This document shows positions 28,025 to 36,585 of a stretch of DNA of 64,000 nucleotides, one piece after another; the first letter of the stretch is position 1, and each line of letters begins with the position of its first letter. A model generated the notes under the pieces. It did no database searches and was not told where the DNA came from. It saw nothing but the letters and a program-made list of their open reading frames with translations. The DNA is from Bacillota bacterium (GTDB taxonomy: Bacteria; Bacillota; Clostridia; Lachnospirales; Lachnospiraceae). The DNA lies in NCBI GenBank assembly GCA_023436225.1, contig JAEZKA010000003.1:8375-72374 (forward strand). Direction: 5' to 3'. Both the position numbers and the translations under genes were made by a program.

Positions 28025-29926
28025 TTACTGGGGATTCTCTGCTGATTTATCCTCAAGCTCTGCCTGAGGTTCATCAGAAATTCCCTTCACTTCCCTGTAT
28101 ATCTTCATGAACTCTTCACCGGTGATGGTTTCTTTGGAAATCAGATAATCTGCTATTCGATCCAGAACCTCACGGCTTCCTGCCAGCAGCTCCTCCGCCC
28201 TATCATAACAGATCTTTAGAATCTGCATTACCTCTTTATCAATCTCTCCGGCTGTCTCGTCACCACAGTTAAGTACCGCTCTACCGTCCAGATATTTATT
28301 TTCCACAGATTCCAGACCCATAAGTCCAAATTTATCTGACATACCGTACTGGGTAACCATTGCTCTGGCAAGAGAGGTTGCCTTTTCGATATCATTGGAG
28401 GCGCCTGTAGTGATGGAGTCAAAAACCAGCTTCTCCGCCGCACGCCCGCCGTAAAGTGTGACAATACGGGTTATAATCTCTTCCTTACTCATCAGGTATT
28501 TCTCTTCCTCTGGTACCTGCATAACATAACCCAGGGAACCCATGGTTCTCGGAACGATGGTAATCTTCTGAACCGGTTCTGCATTCTTCTCAAGAGCCGT
28601 TACTAATGCATGACCTACCTCATGATATGCCACTATCTTCTTCTCTTCCTTGCTTAGAATTCGATCCTTCTTCTCCTTACCGGCGATAACAACTTCCACC
28701 GATTCAAATAAATCCTCTTGGGTAACTACCGTTCTACCCTGCTTAACTGCTAAGATTGCAGCTTCATTGATCATGTTAGCAAGATCAGAACCTACCGCAC
28801 CGGAGGTTGCTCTCGCAATTCCTTCCAGATCCACCGAGTCATGCATTAGTACATTCTTCGCATGAACCTTCAGGATATCAACTCTACCCTTAAAATCCGG
28901 CTTATCTACAATAATTCTTCGGTCAAAACGACCGGGACGAAGTAACGCTTTATCAAGAACCTCTGGACGATTCGTTGCTCCGAGGATTACAAGACCCTTG
29001 GAGGAATCAAAGCCATCCATATTGGCCAATAATTGATTCAGGGTCTGTTCACGCTCATCGTTGCCGCCACCATAATGGGAATCACGGCTTTTACCGATAG
29101 CATCGATCTCATCAATAAATATGATACAGGGTGCTGATTGTTGAGCCTGCTTAAATAAGTCTCTTACTCTGGAAGCACCCACACCTACGAACATTTCCAC
29201 GAAGTCAGAACCAGACAGAGAGAAGAATGGAACCTTCGCTTCACCGGCTACTGCTTTTGCAAGAAGGGTTTTACCGGTTCCGGGCGGTCCGACCAACAAT
29301 GCACCCTTGGGAAGCTTTGCACCAATCCGGGTATATTTCGTGGGATTGTGAAGGAAATCAACAATCTCAGTCAAAGATTCCTTCGCTTCCTCCTGACCAG
29401 CCACATCCTTAAAGGTGACTCCCGTCTGTTTTTCTACATAGACCTTGGCATTACTCTTCCCAACGCCCATGACACCACCACTGTTCTTCGATATGGTACG
29501 GAACAAGAACCACATTACCACGTAGATGGCAACAAAGGGCAGTACATAGGATAATATCGTGGCAATAACAGAAGAACTGTTGTCGTTGACTTCTTGCGAG
29601 TACTTTACTCCCGCGGCTTCCAGCCGATTTACCAGCTCAATATCCAAAAAGCCTCCGGTATAATAGGTTATATCCAAACCGTTTTCTGCTTCATCCTTTG
29701 GCGTGATTACGATCGTATTATCATTCTTTACTAAAACTTCCTTAACCTTGCGCTCCTCCAGCATTTGCGTAAATTCATCATAAGTAATCTCTTTATTGGT
29801 ACTGTTCTTGATTTGTTCTGTAAAGGTCCAGAACATATACCAGATGACAAGCGCTGACACCAGTGTAATGATGATGACCATCTTGTTTGGTGTCCCATTT
29901 TTATTCGGTTTATTATTGTTATCCAT
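28025..29926 (-). CDS. ftsH: ATP-dependent zinc metalloprotease FtsH
   Basis: A 633-residue membrane AAA+ protease. There are two membrane helices (about 15-33 and 120-142) with an outer loop. The AAA module has GPPGTGKTLLAKAVAGEA and the second region of homology. The protease has the zinc site HEVGH (AYHEVGHALVTAL). It degrades membrane and regulatory proteins as a hexamer. The ATG follows AGGAGGATTTC. A clear sigma-A promoter lies 85-115 bp upstream. Confidence 0.96.
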   Translation of the reverse strand: MDNNNKPNKNGTPNKMVIIITLVSALVIWYMFWTFTEQIKNSTNKEITYDEFTQMLEERKVKEVLVKNDNTIVITPKDEAENGLDITYYTGGFLDIELVNRLEAAGVKYSQEVNDNSSSVIATILSYVLPFVAIYVVMWFLFRTISKNSGGVMGVGKSNAKVYVEKQTGVTFKDVAGQEEAKESLTEIVDFLHNPTKYTRIGAKLPKGALLVGPPGTGKTLLAKAVAGEAKVPFFSLSGSDFVEMFVGVGASRVRDLFKQAQQSAPCIIFIDEIDAIGKSRDSHYGGGNDEREQTLNQLLANMDGFDSSKGLVILGATNRPEVLDKALLRPGRFDRRIIVDKPDFKGRVDILKVHAKNVLMHDSVDLEGIARATSGAVGSDLANMINEAAILAVKQGRTVVTQEDLFESVEVVIAGKEKKDRILSKEEKKIVAYHEVGHALVTALEKNAEPVQKITIVPRTMGSLGYVMQVPEEEKYLMSKEEIITRIVTLYGGRAAEKLVFDSITTGASNDIEKATSLARAMVTQYGMSDKFGLMGLESVENKYLDGRAVLNCGDETAGEIDKEVMQILKICYDRAEELLAGSREVLDRIADYLISKETITGEEFMKIYREVKGISDEPQAELEDKSAENPQ

Positions 29927-30010
29927 GAAATCCTCCTATTCATAGAGCTAATCGTGTTTATATTAATGGAAGTAGTGCCCTATTTCCGCTAAATATGGAC
30001 TTTATACCTC

Positions 30011-30039
30011 ATTATACTGATAGTCTTTCCATAAATCAA
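30011..30039 (-). promoter_or_regulatory. Sigma-A promoter of ftsH
   Basis: On the minus strand TTGATT (30039-30034), 17-bp spacer, TATAAT (30016-30011), about 85 bp upstream of the ftsH start codon. Confidence 0.7.
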
Positions 30040-30373
30040 TTAAATTGTTCTTAAAATTCTATAATTAAATTGTGTACAACTTAACCATAATACAATTCCC
30101 GTTGAATTACAAGTGAAATAAAAATAAATATCCACCTATAGTATACGACCACTTCCTGCTCTCTCCATGGAACATTCTAATATAGGAGGTGCTATCTCTT
30201 CTATGATAATGTCACATATTTATCTAAATCATCCTACCTTTAGTTTATTCTTATTAATACGAATTTATTGATCGATAAATATAATTCCTTGACAGATTAA
30301 TCAACACAATATTACTATTTTTTTATTGTTAATGTAGTTTTACTCTAATGCGTAGGGTAATTTGTCTCTGATG
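30040..30373. other. AT-rich intergenic region between ftsH and the pyrG promoter
   Basis: About 330 bases with no supported gene. A 22-codon frame (ATG at 30203) follows an AGGAGGTG but at too wide a spacing. A further TTGACA lies near 30292, of uncertain meaning. Confidence 0.35.
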
Positions 30374-30377
30374 ATAA

Positions 30378-30406
30378 TTGACTTCTTACCTATATTATAG
30401 TATACT
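30378..30406 (+). promoter_or_regulatory. Sigma-A promoter of pyrG
   Basis: TTGACT (30378-30383), 17-bp spacer, TATACT (30401-30406). Transcription would start near 30413, giving a leader of about 250 nt before the pyrG ATG. Confidence 0.7.
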
Positions 30407-30470
30407 ATGTTTTTATAAGTATTCTTAGTAGTCTTTAAATTGAATAGAGTTTTACATTTACCAGCAAGGG

Positions 30471-30570
30471 AGCCGGAACATGGTTTAAGGTCCACCATAA
30501 GGATCGACCGGCTAAATTCACCCATTTTTGCCTTAAACCTTTCATATGTTCAGGTTTGAAGGCTTTTTTT
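30471..30570 (+). promoter_or_regulatory. pyrG leader: nested stem-loop, antiterminator and terminator (attenuator)
   Basis: A first structure pairs AGCCGG (30471-30476) with CCGGCT (30508-30513) and, inside it, ATGGT (30480-30484) with ACCAT (30494-30498). An intrinsic terminator follows: GCCTTAAACCT (30530-30540), loop, AGGTTTGAAGGC (30552-30563), then seven T. GGTTTAAGG (30482-30490) of the first structure is perfectly complementary to CCTTAAACC (30531-30539) of the terminator's left arm, so an antiterminator and terminator exclude each other. The Bacillus pyrG leader works by GGG-initiated slippage; the predicted start here is not GGG, so the sensing step may differ. Confidence 0.65.
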
Positions 30571-30661
30571 ATTGTTTAAAATCAAAGGAACTCGAAATCC
30601 TCAGGATTTCTCGGTGGTACTCAATCGTTACAAATAATAACATAATTCAGGAGGTAATATT

Positions 30662-32278
30662 ATGGCTACGAAATACGTATTTGTTACAGGTGGTGTCGTA
30701 TCCGGCTTGGGTAAGGGTATCACTGCTGCATCCCTTGGGCGATTATTAAAAGCCCGCGGTTATCATGTTACCATGCAAAAATTCGATCCGTACATCAACA
30801 TGGATCCGGGTACAATGAATCCAATTCAACACGGGGAAGTATTCGTTACCGATGACGGCGCCGAAACGGATCTTGACCTCGGACATTATGAACGTTTCAT
30901 TGATGAAAGTCTGGACAAGATGTCCAATGTAACAACCGGTAAAATCTATTGGTCCGTATTATCCAAGGAACGACGTGGTGATTTTGGTGGAGGTACGGTT
31001 CAGGTCATTCCTCATATAACAAATGAGATAAAGAGCCGTTTTTACAGAAATAATTCCAGCGAAGAGATGCATATCGCTATCATCGAGGTAGGCGGTACTG
31101 TCGGTGATATTGAGAGCCAGCCCTTTCTCGAAGCAATTCGTCAATTCCGTCAGGATGTAGGAGATCACAATGTTGCGTTAATTCATGTAACCTTAATTCC
31201 TTATCTGAAAGCCTCAGGCGAGATGAAGACAAAGCCCACCCAGGCGAGTGTGAAGGAGCTCCAGGGAATGGGAATTCGTCCTGATATTATCGTATGCCGT
31301 ACCGAACTTCCTCTGGAAGCAGGAATTAAAGAGAAGATCGCTCTCTTCTGCAATGTTCCAAGCTCCAATGTATTACAGAATCTTGATGTGGAATATCTAT
31401 ATGAAGCACCTCTTGCTCTGGAACAGGAGCATATCGCTGAGGTAACCCTGGATTGTCTGCATTTAGACTGTCCGAAGCCAGATCTGACCGATTGGCAGCA
31501 GATGGTACAATCACTCAAGAATCCTAAGGCAGAAGTAAAGGTAGCATTAGTCGGCAAATACACCCAGCTTCATGATGCCTATATTAGTGTAGTCGAATCC
31601 TTAAAGCATGGTGCGGTAGCTCACAATGCCTCCATTACAATCAAATGGATTCCCTCCGAAGACGTAACAAAGGATAATGTCGCAGAGCTTCTAGGCGATG
31701 TATGTGGTATTGTTGTCCCCGGAGGCTTTGGAGACCGAGGTATCGAGGGCAAAATAAATGCCATCCACTATGCCAGAGAAAATAAAATCCCCTTCCTGGG
31801 ATTATGTCTTGGCATGCAGTTGGCACTTGTAGAATTCGCTAGAAATGTAATCGGCTTTGAAGATGCTCACAGTGTCGAGTTAAATCCTTCTACCACTCAT
31901 CCTATCATTCATCTCATGCCGGAGCAGGATGGCATAGAGGATATTGGTGGAACCTTAAGACTTGGCTCCTACCCTTGCGTCCTTGTCGAGGGAAGTAAAG
32001 CCTATGAGCTATATGGTGAGAAGGTAATCCACGAAAGACACCGTCACCGTTATGAGGTAAATAACTATTATCGCAATGCCTTTTCCGAGCATAGCATGAA
32101 GCTTTCCGGTCTTTCACCAGATGGTCGTATCGTGGAAATGATTGAACTAGAGAATCATCCCTGGTTCCTGGCAACCCAGGCACATCCCGAGTTCAAATCA
32201 AGACCCAATAAGCCCCATCCACTATTTCGAGGTTTTATCGGTGCTGCCCTCTCTTATTGCAGTGAACATGGAAGATAA
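30662..32278 (+). CDS. pyrG: CTP synthase
   Basis: A 538-residue CTP synthase that aminates UTP using glutamine. The N-terminal amidoligase domain begins KYVFVTGGVVSGLGKGITAA. The C-terminal class I glutamine amidotransferase has the catalytic Cys in LGLCLGMQLA and the His/Glu pair in QAHPEFKSRP. The ATG follows CAGGAGGTAAT. It is preceded by a 250-nt leader with an attenuator. Its 3' end overlaps the convergent lspA-like gene by 57 bp. Confidence 0.97.
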   Translation: MATKYVFVTGGVVSGLGKGITAASLGRLLKARGYHVTMQKFDPYINMDPGTMNPIQHGEVFVTDDGAETDLDLGHYERFIDESLDKMSNVTTGKIYWSVLSKERRGDFGGGTVQVIPHITNEIKSRFYRNNSSEEMHIAIIEVGGTVGDIESQPFLEAIRQFRQDVGDHNVALIHVTLIPYLKASGEMKTKPTQASVKELQGMGIRPDIIVCRTELPLEAGIKEKIALFCNVPSSNVLQNLDVEYLYEAPLALEQEHIAEVTLDCLHLDCPKPDLTDWQQMVQSLKNPKAEVKVALVGKYTQLHDAYISVVESLKHGAVAHNASITIKWIPSEDVTKDNVAELLGDVCGIVVPGGFGDRGIEGKINAIHYARENKIPFLGLCLGMQLALVEFARNVIGFEDAHSVELNPSTTHPIIHLMPEQDGIEDIGGTLRLGSYPCVLVEGSKAYELYGEKVIHERHRHRYEVNNYYRNAFSEHSMKLSGLSPDGRIVEMIELENHPWFLATQAHPEFKSRPNKPHPLFRGFIGAALSYCSEHGR

Positions 32279-32704
32279 CAGCATTAGCCCAGAACCAAAA
32301 AAGATAGCCATATCGGATAGATTGAATATAATACTCTTCAGCTTCTTACAGTTGAAGCTAAAGTAATCCACCACATAGCCCCGTTTGATACGATCCGCTA
32401 CATTACTGATTGCACCACCTAAAGCGAAAGCTAAACCAAGCTTGAATACTTTCTTCCCTTTCCTGGGAAGAAGAATGATAAAGAGGAGAGAGATAAGACC
32501 TAAAAGGATACAGGAAATGGTCTTTAGCATCTCCTTTTTTTCACCCATAAAATTAAGAAATGCACCCTCGTTATGATGCTTACGTATAATAATGTTACCC
32601 TTCAGTATCTCCTGCCGCTCTCCTAACTCTCTATTTTTCTCAATATAATTCTTGATAAAGTATTCTCCGATGACAATTACTAATACAATGCTAATATAAA
32701 TCAT
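32222..32704 (-). CDS. lspA: Signal peptidase II (LspA) family protein
   Basis: A 160-residue membrane protein with four hydrophobic segments (about 1-18, 60-80, 87-102 and 130-150). The two catalytic aspartates of LspA are present: Asp113 in RIKRGYVVDYF and Asp131 in IFNLSDMAIF. LspA cuts lipoprotein signal peptides. The family-typical N-x-G-A-x-F motif appears as HNEGAFLNF. The last 18 residues are encoded antisense to the end of pyrG. The ATG follows AGGAGGTTGAGGT. As the sequence is divergent, a specialised second LspA is possible. Confidence 0.8.
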   Translation of the reverse strand: MIYISIVLVIVIGEYFIKNYIEKNRELGERQEILKGNIIIRKHHNEGAFLNFMGEKKEMLKTISCILLGLISLLFIILLPRKGKKVFKLGLAFALGGAISNVADRIKRGYVVDYFSFNCKKLKSIIFNLSDMAIFFGSGLMLLSSMFTAIREGSTDKTSK

Positions 32705-32837
32705 ACCTCAACCTCCTAATTGGTACCAAGCTCAGACAGAATTACTATTATTTACATTACTATTATGCCATAACCCTTCTAACTTATCAATACATGTCCA
32801 AATTAAAAACAATATAATTCATAACATTCTGAATCGA

Positions 32838-33758
32838 CTATAGATCACCTTCTATTGTTTTTAACCAAGGAAGTTCTTCTATCAGGATTTCTTTTCCCCT
32901 TGATGATTTGACATTCTGAAAAGAAGGATAATGTACGTAAAAGGCACTTGATTCGTTCTTCAAGCTTAACCGATCCTGCAACTTAGTAAACTCTGGATCA
33001 AAAAGCAGTCGGACTCTATCTGAGTTTTGAAAGTGATCCATTCTACCAAAGGCACATGCCAGCTGTATCACATTCACATCTGCCTCATAGATCAATATTT
33101 CCGCATCAGGCGCCAGTTTATGAAGCTCTCTAATATGATACCCCAAACCATACCCATATATAATATAGGTGCTGACATCGTTCCGATACCATTGTCTTGC
33201 CAATAAGAAAGCTTCTGTATAAACCTTATTATTGGTATGGAAATAGAATTTTAAACCTTCATTTTCGGCAGCTAAGGTCATGAGCCCACAAGAAGTAAAC
33301 TCGATCCGGTATCCGCTTTCTAACAGCTGAGCAGTATTAATCTGATCAAGGGTGTGATTGTCAACCCCTTCACTATATTTTGTTATTATTTGTATATTTT
33401 CCCGATATTGCTCCTCATTAAATACCATTTCTTCTTTGTTAATAATCAGTTCCTGAACCCCGATCAGAAAATTAATCAACTGAAGCTCCAGCAAATCAGC
33501 CAAAAGAACATAATCCTTATTCATTTTTGCTTCCATAATACCCGTCAACATCTCCAGCATTGATTCCGTATCTACCAGGTTAAAATATTCCCTGTCCGTT
33601 ATGATCGCTTCGATAATCATTCGCACCTCATCAAAGGAATGAACGATATACCCAAGTGCTTTGTCACATTGTTGTTCACGGAAATTAAATATTGCCTTAT
33701 CCATCTCTCCTAACACTTTGATATTATGATCAAAGATGTTCTTAATACTCTGCTTCAA
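32838..33758 (-). CDS. Maf-like (motility-associated factor / DUF115) protein, short form
   Basis: About 306 residues from a TTG start at 33758, which lies 7 nt after GAGGTGG; the upstream ATG at 33803 has no ribosome binding site. The C-terminal half has the DUF115 Rossmann-like pattern STYIIYGYGLGYHIRELHKL followed by an acidic strand end (ILIYEADVNV). Full-length Maf glycosyltransferases that modify flagellin are roughly twice as long, so this version keeps only the first module. Its place beside the flagellin cluster suggests a role in flagellar glycosylation or assembly, which is an inference. Confidence 0.55.
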   Translation of the reverse strand: MKQSIKNIFDHNIKVLGEMDKAIFNFREQQCDKALGYIVHSFDEVRMIIEAIITDREYFNLVDTESMLEMLTGIMEAKMNKDYVLLADLLELQLINFLIGVQELIINKEEMVFNEEQYRENIQIITKYSEGVDNHTLDQINTAQLLESGYRIEFTSCGLMTLAAENEGLKFYFHTNNKVYTEAFLLARQWYRNDVSTYIIYGYGLGYHIRELHKLAPDAEILIYEADVNVIQLACAFGRMDHFQNSDRVRLLFDPEFTKLQDRLSLKNESSAFYVHYPSFQNVKSSRGKEILIEELPWLKTIEGDL

Positions 33759-34010
33759 GCAAATACCACCTCTTATTCTTTCTACTCCATCTTTCTTCCC
33801 CATATAACAATTAGAGCAATAATTAAAACCTCAAAACATGTATGATATCTTAAACAAAATATCTACTTCAAAGTTCTATATCATATATCAATTACAAAGC
33901 TGCAAACTTGATGTATATCATGTTTTCGAGAATACCTGCTTGACAGCCCTTTGATATCATTGGTAATCGAGTTTGTCAGTTTATCAGATATTTTGTAATT
34001 CTTGGATTAT

Positions 34011-34052
34011 ACTAGTAAGGAATCTTTGAATATACAAAGATTCCTTACTAGT
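34011..34052. terminator. Perfect 18-bp inverted repeat after the surface protein gene
   Basis: ACTAGTAAGGAATCTTTG and its exact reverse complement flank a 6-nt loop (AATATA), 24 bp after the stop codon at 34077. No T-run follows on the minus strand, but a perfect stem of this length probably ends or stabilises the transcript. Confidence 0.65.
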
Positions 34053-34076
34053 CCTTCAACATTTCAGTTATAGTAT

Positions 34077-36119
34077 CTAATTAATCTGCTTACTAATATA
34101 TCTTACAATATTGCCAGATGCATCGACCTCAAATACCGATACCCAGTAAGTCGAGGTGACCGACAAATTATCCACATTATCGGTATTGAGAGGTAGTGGA
34201 ATGGCGGTTGCTGATGCTTTTGTCATTACCTGTGTTAAGGTATTCTCATTATATACATCCTTAATCTCTGCTGCAGTAGTCGTATAATACCATACATTCG
34301 TAGCATTCAGCTTCGGTGCAGCTATCTGGAAGGCTGTCCCTGAGGTAGAACCGGCTTTAAAGGATACCGTCAGAGCTGGTGCTTTGGATGGATTCTTTAT
34401 GGTAAGCTTTGTAGAGGTCTTATCCACTGTTCCATTATTATAATAGATATATAATAATTTATTCGTACAATTTATCATAGATTCCAGGGTAGCCTTTTCT
34501 ATTGTAATCGTCATGACATGCTTATCTGTATTGGTCGGATCGGTTATAGATGGACTAATTACCACAGGATCCTTCACGGGAACAAGCTTAGTGCCTAATT
34601 TAATATATTTTAAGCCAGTCTCAAATGGTATCTTACCAGCTTCATTCAGAGTTACATTAATAACGAGATCACCGGAATACCCCTTGGTAAAGGTGTATAG
34701 CTTCGACTCTGCTGTCGGAACAGCTGGATATGTAACCTCATATGTGCTATAAAGGGAAGCCAGCTCAAAGGAGGTATTGGTTTTTGCATTATACTTTAAC
34801 TCTGTCATTCTCACAATAATATAACTATTATCCGGAGCCTTGCTTGACACGATGTTAACACCTGTATTCTTGGTTACTTTCGTCCATCTTGCTGTCTCAA
34901 TATTGAACTCTGCCGGATCCTTCACAACACAATATTCATAAGGCTTACTAGTGGAAGCAGAAGGTATCGTCATGATTACATTCTTTACACCGTTGTAGGA
35001 GATTTTAACATCTCCCTCCGGTTTATCCCTCTGTGCTTTATCCAATACGATTTTGCTAATCTTTGAGGAGGCTGCCTTAGAGGTTGAGAAATTCCTGATC
35101 TCAATCGTCATTGCGGGGAATTTCGTGGTCAAACCATCGTATGCGTATTTCAGCATATATGCCAGATTAATTGATCTAACTGCTCGATCCGTAACCTGTG
35201 TCCAGGCACTGGTAGTGGTACCAATCGTAATTCTATATTCCTGTCCATACTTCATTCCAACTTTAAACTTACTTCCGTCAATATCCGTTGTAGGACTCGC
35301 TTTTAATTCGGAAATCTTTAGCTTTACCTCTTCACTGGCTCTCCGCCCCTTGGTCCCGTCAGGGAAAGCACTGATGGCATCAACAACATCCTCATCACTA
35401 TGGATCTTATAAGTCTTGCTGGAGCTATCGGCAAAAATAAAATTAGGCTTTGTATATGAGAAATAAGCTGCACTTCCCTGAAGGAAGCTTACGAGATTAT
35501 CGCTGCCAACATTGACTCCACTTGCAACATCATCAACTGGAGCAATTCGAAAATAAAGATAGACACCCTTAGCCATATAATTTTCTAATAATCCCTTAGT
35601 AAGGTAATCCGTCTTCAACCAGTGACCGCTCTCACCCTTCCTCCATTCCAGATCATTCATAGTTATCGGATCATCGCCATTTCCCACGGAGGCTCTGATA
35701 TTTAATAGCTGACCAATCGTATCATCTGCTCCAAGGCTGTCAAGATCACTATAATTAATCGATACCTCTAGTTTATCCGGTTCTTCCAATATGATAATTC
35801 GTGTTTCTGTATCTTTATCCCCTTTTATTTTTAGGATATTTTCAGAACCCTTCTTCAACCAGGATATATCAATGGCAGTGATCTCGCCGCTTGCTTCGAT
35901 CACATCCCACTTACCTCTCGCTGCATCTATATCGGTAGCATAATAAATCTTTGTATTATCGCCATTAATGACGAGTATGCTGTCATCCGTATAAGACACA
36001 GCACAAATTTTTACCGGCCCCGGTGCTGCCAAAACCTCCTGCTTTGGCGAATAGATTACACCAACCATAAATAGGACGAGTAATACTGCCAATTTTACTC
36101 CATTTTTCATAAACTTCAT
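34077..36119 (-). CDS. Secreted beta-rich surface protein of unknown function
   Basis: A 680-residue protein with a signal peptide (hydrophobic residues about 8-24, cleavage near the LAAPG at 30-34). The mature part is rich in Thr, Ser, Lys and Val, with repeated beta-strand patterns and no Cys-rich or catalytic motif. No LPxTG, SLH or choline-binding motif is visible. It starts after GGAGGTGTGCG. It may be an S-layer or adhesin-type protein like the one cut by the window start, but sequence-level similarity between the two was not established. It lies just downstream of flagellin. Confidence 0.7.
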   Translation of the reverse strand: MKFMKNGVKLAVLLVLFMVGVIYSPKQEVLAAPGPVKICAVSYTDDSILVINGDNTKIYYATDIDAARGKWDVIEASGEITAIDISWLKKGSENILKIKGDKDTETRIIILEEPDKLEVSINYSDLDSLGADDTIGQLLNIRASVGNGDDPITMNDLEWRKGESGHWLKTDYLTKGLLENYMAKGVYLYFRIAPVDDVASGVNVGSDNLVSFLQGSAAYFSYTKPNFIFADSSSKTYKIHSDEDVVDAISAFPDGTKGRRASEEVKLKISELKASPTTDIDGSKFKVGMKYGQEYRITIGTTTSAWTQVTDRAVRSINLAYMLKYAYDGLTTKFPAMTIEIRNFSTSKAASSKISKIVLDKAQRDKPEGDVKISYNGVKNVIMTIPSASTSKPYEYCVVKDPAEFNIETARWTKVTKNTGVNIVSSKAPDNSYIIVRMTELKYNAKTNTSFELASLYSTYEVTYPAVPTAESKLYTFTKGYSGDLVINVTLNEAGKIPFETGLKYIKLGTKLVPVKDPVVISPSITDPTNTDKHVMTITIEKATLESMINCTNKLLYIYYNNGTVDKTSTKLTIKNPSKAPALTVSFKAGSTSGTAFQIAAPKLNATNVWYYTTTAAEIKDVYNENTLTQVMTKASATAIPLPLNTDNVDNLSVTSTYWVSVFEVDASGNIVRYISKQIN

Positions 36120-36495
36120 CGCACACCTCCATGTAGTCCTTGCCTAAAGTTCTATACTATCTTCATAATTATTAGAATGTTCCATTCCCTGCATGAGCTT
36201 TTACCTATCGATAGGTTGTCTTATCGTCAGTAAACTCATTGCAATTCATCCATAAAGATAATCTTTTTATTATTATCGGCAGGATTACAAAGAAGCTTAA
36301 CTCATTTTTTTCAAAATAGTTGATTCTATAAGATTTTGATTCATAAATGATAAACCAGAATAATATAACTTAGATCCAGTAGTTCTTAAAGTGCAATAAT
36401 ACTTCATTGTAAATAGGCTCTCATTTCTTAAAAACTACAAAACGTGTAATCGATTAAAATCTTACTTATAGTCTTTATAACAAATGAGTTTCAAA
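36120..36495. other. Intergenic region upstream of the surface protein gene
   Basis: About 375 bases without a gene. It contains a perfect 14-bp palindrome ACCTATCGATAGGT at 36203-36216, an operator candidate for the surface protein gene, whose start lies about 85 bp away. No clear sigma-A or sigma-D promoter was assigned. Confidence 0.4.
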
Positions 36496-36529
36496 AATAG
36501 GGTATGATTCTTACGAATCATACCCTATT
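36496..36529 (-). terminator. Flagellin terminator
   Basis: AATAGGGTATGATTC and its exact reverse complement flank a 4-nt loop, followed on the minus strand by five T residues; 57 bp after the flagellin stop codon. Confidence 0.9.
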
Positions 36530-36585
36530 ACTTGACTAATAACTACAAGATATAGTCATTATGTATAATGATTAATCTTTGTTAA

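Noticed and set aside
30203..30271. Small 22-codon frame after an AGGAGGTG in the ftsH-pyrG gap
   Set aside because: The distance from AGGAGG to ATG is about 13 nt, too wide, and the sequence shows no protein-like pattern.
30340..30525. 61-codon minus-strand frame in the pyrG leader
   Set aside because: It lies across the predicted promoter and attenuator and has no ribosome binding site.
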